This document shows, piece after piece, positions 7,529-13,857 of a DNA stretch of 15,640 bases. Made by a program: the position numbers and the translations under genes. Source of the stretch: Phycisphaerae bacterium (GTDB lineage: Bacteria > Planctomycetota > Phycisphaerae > JAAYCJ01); the NCBI GenBank assembly GCA_012514125.1, contig JAAZAW010000339.1, positions 1 to 15,640 of the forward strand, in the 5' to 3' direction. Position 1 is the first letter of the stretch. Every line of letters starts with the position of its first letter. The notes under the pieces were generated by a model. That model worked only from the letters and a program-made list of their open reading frames with translations, did not search any database and was not told the DNA's origin.

Positions 7529-8572
7529 CTAAACGATCTTGACTTCTTTACCCGCTTCGGAAGATTTATAAATGCCGTCGAGCATTTTCTGAACCATCAA
7601 ACCATCTTCGCCCGGAGCCATGCACTGGACCTGTCCGCGAATGCAATCGACGAAATGTTTCATCTTGAAAGCAAAGTCATCTTGTTCACCCATGAAACTC
7701 GGTTCCATGTTCATCATATAACCATTATGATCGGTGAAGATCTTCGCAGGAGATGATGTAGCGCCGCCCTTGGTTCCCATGATCTGGACGCCGAACACAT
7801 CTTTTTCGATATGGGCGGCGAAACTTGACTCGATGACCAGGGTCGTTCCGTTGGCAAATTTGAGCATACCCACCGCCAGGTCCTCGACGGTATACGTTTT
7901 ATGATCCCAGTTGGGCCAGGGACACAGGGTATCACATTTTTTATTGCCCAGATAGGTATAGCACGAACCGAGAGCGGAAATCGGTTTGGGCGAACCGATA
8001 ACATAATGGGCCATTTCCAGCAGGTGCACACCGATGTCGATCATCGGTCCGCCGCCCTGAAGATCTTTTCGGCCGAACACACCCCAATTGGGGATACCAC
8101 GCCGGCGAAGAGCCTGGACACGCACATAAGCAATATCACCAAGCGAACCGGATTCAACCTGTTTGCGAAGCATCTGCGCTACCGGAGTGAACCGCCACTG
8201 AAAACCGATCTGCAGGAGCTTTTTCTTCTTTTTGGCGGCTTCGACCATCTTTGCCGCTTCTTTGGCATTCATCGCCATGGGTTTTTCCACCAGAACATGC
8301 AAACCTGCGTTCAATGCGGCGATGGTAGGATCGCAATGGAGCTTGTTGGGTGTGCAAACGCTCACGGCATCGAGTTCTTTGATTTTGAGAAGGTCTTTCC
8401 AATCAGCGAAGGTCTTTTCCACGCCGATTTCTTTTTTCGCCAAATTTAACGCAACGGGGCTGACATCGGAAACAGCCACAATCTCCACATCGGCAAGATC
8501 TTTCAACTTGGACATCTGATATCGCACAATTCCGCCGGAACCAATGAAACCAATCCTGACTTTTTTACTCAT
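7529..8572 (-). CDS. Gfo/Idh/MocA-family NAD(P)-dependent oxidoreductase
   Basis: This is a 347-residue dehydrogenase of the glucose-fructose oxidoreductase / inositol dehydrogenase family, acting on a sugar or polyol in the cytoplasm. The N-terminal Rossmann domain has the dinucleotide loop GSGGIV (11-16) and the family EKP motif (about 96-98), which holds the catalytic Lys. The C-terminal alpha/beta domain contains GGGPMIDIGVHLLEMAHYVIG, where Asp180 and His184 match the family's D-x-x-x-H catalytic pair. The ATG at 8572 follows AAGGAAAAG. It starts 89 bases after the UroD-like gene on the same strand, so the two are probably one transcription unit. Substrate is not readable from the sequence; the neighbouring isomerase and second Gfo/Idh/MocA gene suggest a shared sugar pathway. 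Confidence 0.94.
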   Translation of the reverse strand: MSKKVRIGFIGSGGIVRYQMSKLKDLADVEIVAVSDVSPVALNLAKKEIGVEKTFADWKDLLKIKELDAVSVCTPNKLHCDPTIAALNAGLHVLVEKPMAMNAKEAAKMVEAAKKKKKLLQIGFQWRFTPVAQMLRKQVESGSLGDIAYVRVQALRRRGIPNWGVFGRKDLQGGGPMIDIGVHLLEMAHYVIGSPKPISALGSCYTYLGNKKCDTLCPWPNWDHKTYTVEDLAVGMLKFANGTTLVIESSFAAHIEKDVFGVQIMGTKGGATSSPAKIFTDHNGYMMNMEPSFMGEQDDFAFKMKHFVDCIRGQVQCMAPGEDGLMVQKMLDGIYKSSEAGKEVKIV

Positions 8573-8661
8573 ATCTTTTCCTTAAAAAAATAACAACAAT
8601 GGTTTATTGTATCTTTCAGGAAAAACAGATCAACTTTCTTTCACCAAAAACATCAATATTT

Positions 8662-9819
8662 TCAATCATCAAAAATTTGCCGCATCCGTTCGGTATAATA
8701 TCGCACCAGGTCCCATTGGGCGTTGGGAGGGATTCGGTGATCCGGACAGGGAATAAATCCGCCGAGCGCAACCAGCGGTTTTAATCGCTCGATTTCCGCA
8801 TCGACGGCGGCGCGATCATAAGCAAAGACTTTCTTGTCCATGCCGCCGACGCCGAGGAGTCCCTTGCCGTAGGTCTCTCGCCAGGGCTTGATATTCGCGT
8901 TCCATGTCCCCACTTCGATCGGGAACATGGTATTGACCCCATTGTTGAACCAGGTGGGAATCAGTGCGTCGATTTTGCCGTCACAATCCAGTGAGACGAT
9001 ATCGATCCCGTATTGTTTGAGCAGATCGGTGATCCGTTTATATTGCGGGCCGACTTTTTCATCGAACATCGCGGGCGTGATCAGCGGACCATTTTTGAAA
9101 CAAATATCTTCCCAGAAATGGGCAAAATCAAACCGGGCTCCCGATTTGAGAGCATATTCGACAACCCGGTATGACAACTCGCCGACAGTCTGAATGATTT
9201 CATCGAACAGAGGTTCATCGTCCAGCATCAGATAACACGAGCCTTCCACACCGAGAATATTTCGGATCTGTCCATACAGACTCCCACAGAACAAACCGTA
9301 GGGATAATCTCGCTGATCCTTTTTAAGAAACTCCAAACCACCCGGCTCAAAAGGTTCATAGCTGCCGTCGATACGAACCAAAGCCTTTTTGATGCGATCC
9401 TCATAAAATTTGAATCGCCATTGATAATGTTCCTCCCACGACGCCCGGTCCACCAGCGTATGCCTGATTTCAGTGGGAATCGATCCTGCTTCGGGTTTTT
9501 GCAGGACAACAACCCCTTCATGGTTAAGTAAATGTTGCGATCCGCCGGGAAATGTTTCAAGCACCTTGCTCTCAAAAGCCGGATCAAGCCCCGACGAAGG
9601 AGAAAAACAATTGTTCCAGTTAAAATCGAAACCGAGTTTCTCTGAAAGCACGCCGTCGGTCGCGTTACCGTCGAACCAGGATTTGGCCTGTTCGATGGTA
9701 ATATGCCCCTGGGCCGCCCATGTCTCAAGGGTTTCGTTCCAAAACCCAAAATGAACGATGGGAAGACGATCGTAAGATTGATACCGAAGTACCGCCAGTG
9801 TCCGCTGTCTATTATTCAT
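8662..9819 (-). CDS. Uroporphyrinogen decarboxylase-like (UroD superfamily) protein
   Basis: This 385-residue protein has the UroD / MtaA-CmuA TIM-barrel fold. Seen segments: NNRQRTLAVLRYQSYDRLPI at the N-terminus, FEPGGLEFLKKDQRDYPYGL (157-176), RFDFAHFWEDICFKNGPLIT (229-248), IDIVSLDCDGKIDALIPTWF (272-291), LGGFIPCPDHRIPPNAQWDL (352-371). True haem-pathway HemE is unlikely: the gene sits with sugar dehydrogenases and regulators. The MtaA-type zinc motif (H-x-C) appears as D-C-D-G at 278-281, so a zinc/cobalamin methyltransferase role is also uncertain. PVC bacteria carry many such UroD-like genes next to sugar-catabolic genes, with unknown function. The ATG at 9819 follows GAGGAAA. It is divergent from the AraC-type regulator and precedes a Gfo/Idh/MocA gene. 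Confidence 0.85.
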   Translation of the reverse strand: MNNRQRTLAVLRYQSYDRLPIVHFGFWNETLETWAAQGHITIEQAKSWFDGNATDGVLSEKLGFDFNWNNCFSPSSGLDPAFESKVLETFPGGSQHLLNHEGVVVLQKPEAGSIPTEIRHTLVDRASWEEHYQWRFKFYEDRIKKALVRIDGSYEPFEPGGLEFLKKDQRDYPYGLFCGSLYGQIRNILGVEGSCYLMLDDEPLFDEIIQTVGELSYRVVEYALKSGARFDFAHFWEDICFKNGPLITPAMFDEKVGPQYKRITDLLKQYGIDIVSLDCDGKIDALIPTWFNNGVNTMFPIEVGTWNANIKPWRETYGKGLLGVGGMDKKVFAYDRAAVDAEIERLKPLVALGGFIPCPDHRIPPNAQWDLVRYYTERMRQIFDD

Positions 9820-9854
9820 AACAATTTCCTCATTTTTATCCTATTTTATCGCAG

Positions 9855-9899
9855 TTATACATTCCAACAATAGACAAACGTATCCATTCCATGTATAAT
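9855..9899 (+). promoter_or_regulatory. Promoter of the AraC-type gene with an inverted repeat
   Basis: TAGACA (9871-9876), a 17-bp spacer and a perfect TATAAT (9894-9899) form a strong sigma-70-type promoter on the plus strand, with transcription from about 9906 and the ATG at 9919. The octamer TTATACAT (9855-9862) is repeated in inverted form as ATGTATAA (9891-9898), overlapping the -10 box. ATTCCA occurs next to each arm. The arms flank the promoter in the UroD/AraC divergent region and could be regulator sites. I could not place a convincing promoter for the UroD-like gene. Confidence 0.6.
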
Positions 9900-9918
9900 C
9901 GTAAGATATGGACGAGAA

Positions 9919-10719
9919 ATGATGAAATACATAAAACCTACAGACATCTTACCGAGGGTTCAAATTGTCAACTATTTTCAGGTCAAAAACCTCGACTCCT
10001 GGGGACCGCGAACAATCCCCGACTGGGAATTGATCCTGATTGTCGCGGGACAATTTGCCTACGAAACCGAGGATGAAACAATCCATATCGGTTCCGGACA
10101 CGTGCTGGCGATTCCTCCCGGGCGTCTTCATACCTTTCGACGCACCGATACCGCCTCACAGGCGATTATCAGCTGCATCCACGGCGAGATGATCCCGACC
10201 GGTCGATGGTCGCGAGGCGATTACCGTCTCAGACCGGAACCTCAAACCGTCACACGCGTCGAAAACGACTGGGCCATTCACAGTCTGTTCAAACAATGTA
10301 ATGATGTGTTTTCAGGGTATTCACGCTTTCGATCGGCGTCGCTGCAAACGCTGGTTCGGGCGATCTGGCTCAGGCTCATCGAATACTGGCAAGGCGGGTA
10401 CGGACAATTGCTTTCGCCCCGGATGAAAAAAATGTTGACGTTTGTGCGCAGCCACCTCCGCGACTCGATTTCACGAACCGACCTGGCAAAGCAATTTTCC
10501 CTCACGCCCCAGTACGTCAACGCACTGTTCAAAAAAGAAATAGGCCTTTCGCCGACACAGTTCATTCATCGTGAACGCGTCATGCTTGCCTATCGATACA
10601 TTCGCGACGAAGGACTGAGCGTCAAAGAGGCCTCGGCACGCGTCGGCTTTGGCGATCCTTTTTATTTTTCCAGAGTTTTCAAAAAAATCATGAATTTAAG
10701 TCCCGGTGCCTTACCGTAA
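9919..10719 (+). CDS. AraC-family transcriptional regulator with cupin sensor
   Basis: This 266-residue regulator has two parts. Residues about 20-95 are an AraC-type cupin effector/arm domain (VAGQFAYETEDETIHIGSGHVLAIPPGRLHTFRR). Residues about 168-264 are the double helix-turn-helix DNA-binding domain (SISRTDLAKQFSLTPQYVNALFKKEIGLSP, then LSVKEASARVGFGDPFYFSRVFKKIMNLSP). The second-HTH signature GFGDPFYFSRVFKK is typical of the family. It is divergent from the UroD-like / Gfo-Idh-MocA pair and upstream of another Gfo/Idh/MocA gene and the isomerase, so it is likely the local sugar-responsive activator. Two ATG codons are adjacent (9919, 9922) after GAGAA; either could be used. Confidence 0.93.
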   Translation: MMKYIKPTDILPRVQIVNYFQVKNLDSWGPRTIPDWELILIVAGQFAYETEDETIHIGSGHVLAIPPGRLHTFRRTDTASQAIISCIHGEMIPTGRWSRGDYRLRPEPQTVTRVENDWAIHSLFKQCNDVFSGYSRFRSASLQTLVRAIWLRLIEYWQGGYGQLLSPRMKKMLTFVRSHLRDSISRTDLAKQFSLTPQYVNALFKKEIGLSPTQFIHRERVMLAYRYIRDEGLSVKEASARVGFGDPFYFSRVFKKIMNLSPGALP

Positions 10720-10757
10720 ATCATGCAATACCCGGCATGGACAAACTCATTCTTCGT

Positions 10758-10828
10758 ATAGACAAAACACAAATTCACCACGAAAACGAAATATCCGTTT
10801 GATCTTCCCACTTGATTGTCTGTAATAT
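10758..10828 (+). promoter_or_regulatory. Candidate regulatory region of the second Gfo/Idh/MocA gene
   Basis: The 161-base gap between the AraC-type gene and this unit contains ATAGACAAA (10758-10766). The same nine bases occur at 9870-9878 in the AraC promoter. A possible promoter is TTGATC (10799-10804), an 18-bp spacer and TAATAT (10823-10828), which is a moderate match. The shared nonamer is a candidate half-site for the AraC regulator. I saw no terminator after the AraC gene, so read-through is also possible. Confidence 0.4.
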
Positions 10829-10880
10829 AAATACATCGTGTGTTGATCGATACATTCAATCTCTTGTGAAAGGAATCGCT

Positions 10881-12029
10881 ATGGCCAAATCAACAATTAA
10901 CATCGCCCTGATCGGGCAGAAATTCATGGGAAAGGCTCACAGCAATGCCTGGCTCAAAGTCGCCAAATTTTTCGATCTGCCTGTCGAGCCGATCATGCAC
11001 ACCGTCGTCGGACGAAATAAAGAAGAACTCAAAACCTTTGCCGCCAGGTGGGGCTGGCAGAACCATTCCACCGATTGGAAAAAAGTCATCAGCGATCCCG
11101 CCATCGATCTTGTGGATATCGGCACCCCCAATAATCTTCATGAAACCATCGCACTTGCCGCACTCAAGGCGGGCAAAGCCGTCGCTTGCGAAAAACCCCT
11201 CGCCAATACCTTCCAAGCCGCAAAAAATATGGTGACGGCGGCCAAAAAATCGCACAAGCCCACATTCGTCTGGTTTAATTATCGCCGCGTGCCCGCACTG
11301 GCCCTGGCCCGGCAGATCATCAATGAAGGTCGGCTCGGAAAAATTTATCACGTCCGCGCCCAATACCTCCAGGACTGGGGCGGACCGGAAACCCCTTTAG
11401 TCTGGCGGTTCAATAAAAAACTCGCCGGGTCCGGCGCTCATGGCGACCTTAACGCTCATATCGTCGATATCGCAAGATTCCTGACCAATCAGGAAATTAC
11501 GGAAGTCTCCGGTATGGCAGAAACCTTTATTAAAGAACGCCCGCTTCCGGAAAATCCGAAAAAGAAAGGAAAATCGACCGTAGACGACGCGGTGCTGTTT
11601 CTCGCAAGATTCACCGGCGGCGCCATCGGCAGCTTTGAAGCCACACGAGTGGCAACGGGCAACAAAAATGGCAATCAGATCGAAATTAACGGCGAAAAAG
11701 GTTCGCTCTATTTCAATTTCGAACAGATGAACGAACTGATGTTCTACGACGCCTCGCTACCGCAACATCTCCAGGGTTGGACAAATATCCTGGCCACCAG
11801 CCCCGGATCGCATCCCTATTTTTACGCCTGGTGGCCCGATGCGCACATCATCGGCTATGAGCATACCTTCGTCAATATGGCTGCGGACATCTGCAAAATG
11901 CTTGGCGGCAAAAAACCCGAAGTACCGATGCCGGATTTTGAAGATGCGCTCAAAACTCAGCAGGTGCTCGACGCGGCCCTACTCTCTGCCGCGAAAAAAA
12001 CATGGATCAAAGTCAACTCCATCAAATAA
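10881..12029 (+). CDS. Gfo/Idh/MocA-family oxidoreductase (second copy)
   Basis: This is a 382-residue NAD(P)-dependent dehydrogenase, related to but clearly different from the copy at 7529-8572. The Rossmann start IALIGQKFMGKAHSNAW has G-Q-K-F-M-G in place of the more usual G-x-G-x-x-G. The EKP motif is at about 104-106 (ACEKPLANT). GAHGDLNAHIVDIARFL (186-201) gives Asp189 and His193 as the likely catalytic pair. The ATG at 10881 follows AAAGGAATC. An in-frame extension from 10812 begins with a non-ATG codon and lacks a ribosome site, so I reject it. The isomerase gene follows after 27 bases with a strong ribosome site, so the two form an operon, probably oxidising and isomerising one sugar or cyclitol. 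Confidence 0.94.
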   Translation: MAKSTINIALIGQKFMGKAHSNAWLKVAKFFDLPVEPIMHTVVGRNKEELKTFAARWGWQNHSTDWKKVISDPAIDLVDIGTPNNLHETIALAALKAGKAVACEKPLANTFQAAKNMVTAAKKSHKPTFVWFNYRRVPALALARQIINEGRLGKIYHVRAQYLQDWGGPETPLVWRFNKKLAGSGAHGDLNAHIVDIARFLTNQEITEVSGMAETFIKERPLPENPKKKGKSTVDDAVLFLARFTGGAIGSFEATRVATGNKNGNQIEINGEKGSLYFNFEQMNELMFYDASLPQHLQGWTNILATSPGSHPYFYAWWPDAHIIGYEHTFVNMAADICKMLGGKKPEVPMPDFEDALKTQQVLDAALLSAAKKTWIKVNSIK

Positions 12030-12056
12030 CGTTTTTTTATATCGGAGGAATCAACG

Positions 12057-13025
12057 ATGAAAATTGGTGTCATGGGCGCAGGCCTCGGCGGCATGGGCTT
12101 CGAAAAAGCATTGGACTATTGCAAGCACCTCGGACTCGATACCATCGAACTTCCCGTCGGGGGATACCCCGGCAAGCCCTTCTTCGATCCGGAAGAAGTC
12201 CTCAAAAGCACAGCCAAACAAAATGAAATCAAAGACGCGGTCAAAAAAAGAGGCCTGACGGTTTCAGCACTGGCGGTTCACGGTAATGCGGTCCACCCGG
12301 ACCCCGCCATTGCCAAAGAACACCAGGCCGCTCACGAAACCGCCGTTAAACTGGCCCCCAAACTCGGCACGAATATCGTCATCACCTTCAGCGGTTGCCC
12401 CGGCGGTGCCAAAGGCGACAAAACGCCCAACTGGGTCACCTGCCCCTGGCCGACGGATTTCGAAAACATCCTGACGTATCAGTGGAACGATGTATTGATC
12501 CCCTTCTGGACAAAGCAAAATAAACTCGCCGCCGATCAGGGGGTTAAAATCGCTTTCGAAGCCCACCCGGGATTCAGCGTCTACAACACCGAAACGTTAC
12601 TGAAAATTCGGAAAACCTGCGGCAAACAACTCGGCGCCAATTTCGACCCAAGCCACTTCTTCTGGCAAGGCATGGACCCAATCGAATCGGCCCGGGTGCT
12701 CGGCGCGGCCAAGTGCATCTTCCACGTCCACGCCAAGGACACCGCCATCGATCCGAACAACAGCAAGATCAACGGCAATCTCGATACCAAAAGCTATGGG
12801 GATATCGCCGCCAGAAGCTGGGTCTTCCGAACCGTCGGCTACGGCCACGGCGATGAATTCTGGAAGCCGTTCGTCTCCATGCTGCGAACCTACGGCTACG
12901 ACGGCCCACTGAGTATCGAACACGAAGACGGCCTGATGAGCATCCAGGAAGGTTTCGAAAAAGCGGTCAACTATCTCAAAACCATCATCATTCGCGAAAA
13001 AGCCGGCCAAGCCTGGTGGTTCTAG
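12057..13025 (+). CDS. Sugar phosphate isomerase/epimerase (xylose-isomerase-like TIM barrel)
   Basis: This 322-residue enzyme belongs to the AP-endonuclease-2-like TIM-barrel superfamily, whose members isomerise or epimerise sugars and keto-inositols with a divalent metal. Likely metal residues are Glu168 in KIAFEAHPGF, Asp197 in ANFDPSHFFWQG, His223/His225 in IFHVHAKDT and Glu288 in LSIEHEDG. This is the order seen in the superfamily. There is no signal peptide. The ATG at 12057 has GGAGG about eight bases upstream. It is the last gene of the unit with the Gfo/Idh/MocA oxidoreductase and is followed by a strong terminator. The exact substrate is not visible; a 3-keto-sugar or inositol-type pathway is one possibility for this gene pair. 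Confidence 0.92.
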   Translation: MKIGVMGAGLGGMGFEKALDYCKHLGLDTIELPVGGYPGKPFFDPEEVLKSTAKQNEIKDAVKKRGLTVSALAVHGNAVHPDPAIAKEHQAAHETAVKLAPKLGTNIVITFSGCPGGAKGDKTPNWVTCPWPTDFENILTYQWNDVLIPFWTKQNKLAADQGVKIAFEAHPGFSVYNTETLLKIRKTCGKQLGANFDPSHFFWQGMDPIESARVLGAAKCIFHVHAKDTAIDPNNSKINGNLDTKSYGDIAARSWVFRTVGYGHGDEFWKPFVSMLRTYGYDGPLSIEHEDGLMSIQEGFEKAVNYLKTIIIREKAGQAWWF

Positions 13026-13044
13026 AATAAAATATCATCTCCAA

Positions 13045-13096
13045 GCTTGCCGAAACGGTCTGAAAATCGCAGATCGTTTCGGCAAGCGGATTTTTT
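13045..13096 (+). terminator. Strong intrinsic terminator after the isomerase gene
   Basis: Bases 13045-13062 pair with 13070-13087 in an 18-bp stem with one G-U pair and a 7-base loop. The outer part is GCTTGCCGAAACG / CGTTTCGGCAAGC. It is followed by GGA and T6 (13091-13096), 20 bases after the isomerase stop. Confidence 0.92.
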
Positions 13097-13100
13097 CAAA

Positions 13101-13127
13101 CGATCCCCCCCCGATCCCCCTACGATC
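13101..13127. repeat. Three CGATC words at 11-bp spacing
   Basis: CGATC begins at 13101, 13112 and 13123, separated by C-rich filler (CCCCCC, CCCCT), so the word recurs at an 11-bp step directly after the terminator. It is a short echo of the larger GATC array 250 bases downstream. Between 13128 and 13339 I found nothing but AT-rich DNA. Confidence 0.4.
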
Positions 13128-13339
13128 TTTCACAAATCTCGTAAAAAAACGTCATGCCTGGGTTAAATTATATTAATAAACGCCCTCACTATTCGCTTGG
13201 GCAGAGGATGAAGAAGATAACGGTAAATTTTGTCTAAAAAGAAGTTTTTTAAAAAGATCAATAAACAATCTAACTCGTTATCATACAACAAAATAATGTT
13301 TCCGCAGTCCCTCATTGATATTATTATTTATTTCTTTAA

Positions 13340-13369
13340 TTGATAAAACAGGGTCAACTTTCGTAAAAT
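13340..13369 (+). promoter_or_regulatory. Promoter-like sequence before the 21-bp repeat array
   Basis: TTGATA (13340-13345), an 18-bp spacer and TAAAAT (13364-13369) match the sigma-70 consensus at five of six positions each. Predicted transcription would begin around 13376, inside the first repeat. The local DNA is AT-rich, so a chance match is possible. Confidence 0.4.
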
Positions 13370-13370
13370 G

Positions 13371-13566
13371 ACGATCGACAAACCGAAAAAGTCGATCGAC
13401 AAATTGAAAAAGACGATCGACAAATCGAAAAAGGCGATCGACAAATCGGAAAAGTCGATCGACAAATTGAAAAAGACGATCGACAAATGGGGAAAGTTGA
13501 TCGACAATTGCGAAATGTCGATCGGAAAAAGCCGAAAATCGATCGACAAAACCCTCGTTTCGATCG
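13371..13566. repeat. 21-bp tandem repeat array with ten GATC sites in exact register
   Basis: Nine full units of 21 bp plus a partial tenth begin at 13371 and every 21 bases after. GATC occurs at 13373, 13394, 13415, 13436, 13457, 13478, 13499, 13520, 13541 and 13562, with no slip. Nine of the ten are in the palindrome CGATCG. Most units read (A/T/G)CGATCGACAAAxxGAAAAAG; units 2 and 5 are identical and units 7-10 are degenerate outside GATCG. Because 21 bp is seven codons, both strands stay open: the plus strand encodes repeats like IDKLKKT from an ATG at 13368. That frame has no ribosome site. The A5 runs repeat at two helical turns and may bend the DNA. I favour a DNA or RNA element over a protein. 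Confidence 0.9.
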
Positions 13567-13573
13567 TTTTTTT
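13376..13573 (+). ncRNA. Candidate repeat RNA of about 200 nt
   Basis: The promoter-like sequence at 13340-13369 and the terminator-like hairpin at 13540-13573 bracket the 21-bp array almost exactly. If both work, the product would be an RNA of about 198 nt consisting only of the repeats, each with a self-complementary CGAUCG. The predicted start lies after the ATG at 13368, so that frame would not be translated from its own ATG. This is inference from sequence only; no known RNA family is recognised. Confidence 0.28.
13540..13573 (+). terminator. Terminator-like hairpin formed by the last two repeat units
   Basis: CGATCG (13540-13545) pairs with CGATCG (13561-13566), and AAAC (13549-13552) with GTTT (13557-13560), leaving a three-base bulge and a CCTC loop. 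The stem is followed at once by T7 (13567-13573) and soon by another T6. The T-run lies at the array end and gives unit 10 a terminator role. GC content of the stem is moderate, so efficiency is uncertain. Confidence 0.5.
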
Positions 13574-13624
13574 GTCTTTTTTGACCGATTTTTAGCTTTC
13601 GAGATTAATGATACTTATCAATCG

Positions 13625-13688
13625 ACGGGTTTTAGTCTTCAGTACAAAAAACACCTGCCGATTTAAATCCCAAAAATTCAAAACCCGT
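13625..13688. repeat. Short segment bounded by a 9-bp inverted repeat
   Basis: ACGGGTTTT (13625-13633) and AAAACCCGT (13680-13688) are perfect reverse complements 46 bases apart. A GC-rich stretch (about 13684-13735) follows and looks unlike the AT-rich DNA around it. It contains no supported gene; a plus-strand open frame through it has no ribosome site or domain. It may be a dispersed non-coding repeat. Confidence 0.4.
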
Positions 13689-13820
13689 AGCCCAACACCC
13701 TGCCGCGTCGCTCCTCCGACAAGCCCAGGGACCCAAATCCTTGATAGTTCTCATACTTACGACACGGTTAAATCAAAAATACATTTATGTTTGATAGACG
13801 ATATTTTTAAGAAAAAGTGC

Positions 13821-13856
13821 TTGACATCTATACCAATATAGCTATATTAGTATAGA
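13821..13856 (+). promoter_or_regulatory. Promoter and palindromic operator of the GntR-type gene
   Basis: A perfect -35 TTGACA (13821-13826), a 16-bp spacer and TATATT (13843-13848) form a strong promoter. Bases 13827-13856 form a 30-bp palindrome with one mismatched pair (13834/13849): outer arms TCTATAC and GTATAGA, inner 14-bp perfect palindrome AATATAGCTATATT (13835-13848). The palindrome covers the spacer, the -10 box and the predicted start. This is the classical position for a repressor operator, most simply bound by the dimeric product of the gene that starts two bases later. Confidence 0.8.
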
Positions 13857-13857
13857 T

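Noticed and set aside
8662..9819. Haem-biosynthesis hemE
   Set aside because: The sugar-operon context, the 278-281 D-C-D-G segment and lack of other haem genes argue for a UroD-like paralogue.
10812..10880. N-terminal extension of the second Gfo/Idh/MocA protein
   Set aside because: It starts at a non-ATG codon without a ribosome site, and the Rossmann fold begins directly after the ATG at 10881.
13371..13566. CRISPR array
   Set aside because: The 21-bp units are contiguous with no unique spacers, and there are no cas genes.
13608..13841. 77-codon plus-strand open frame
   Set aside because: No ribosome site, no domain, crosses the inverted-repeat segment and runs up to the regulator promoter; it looks like chance.
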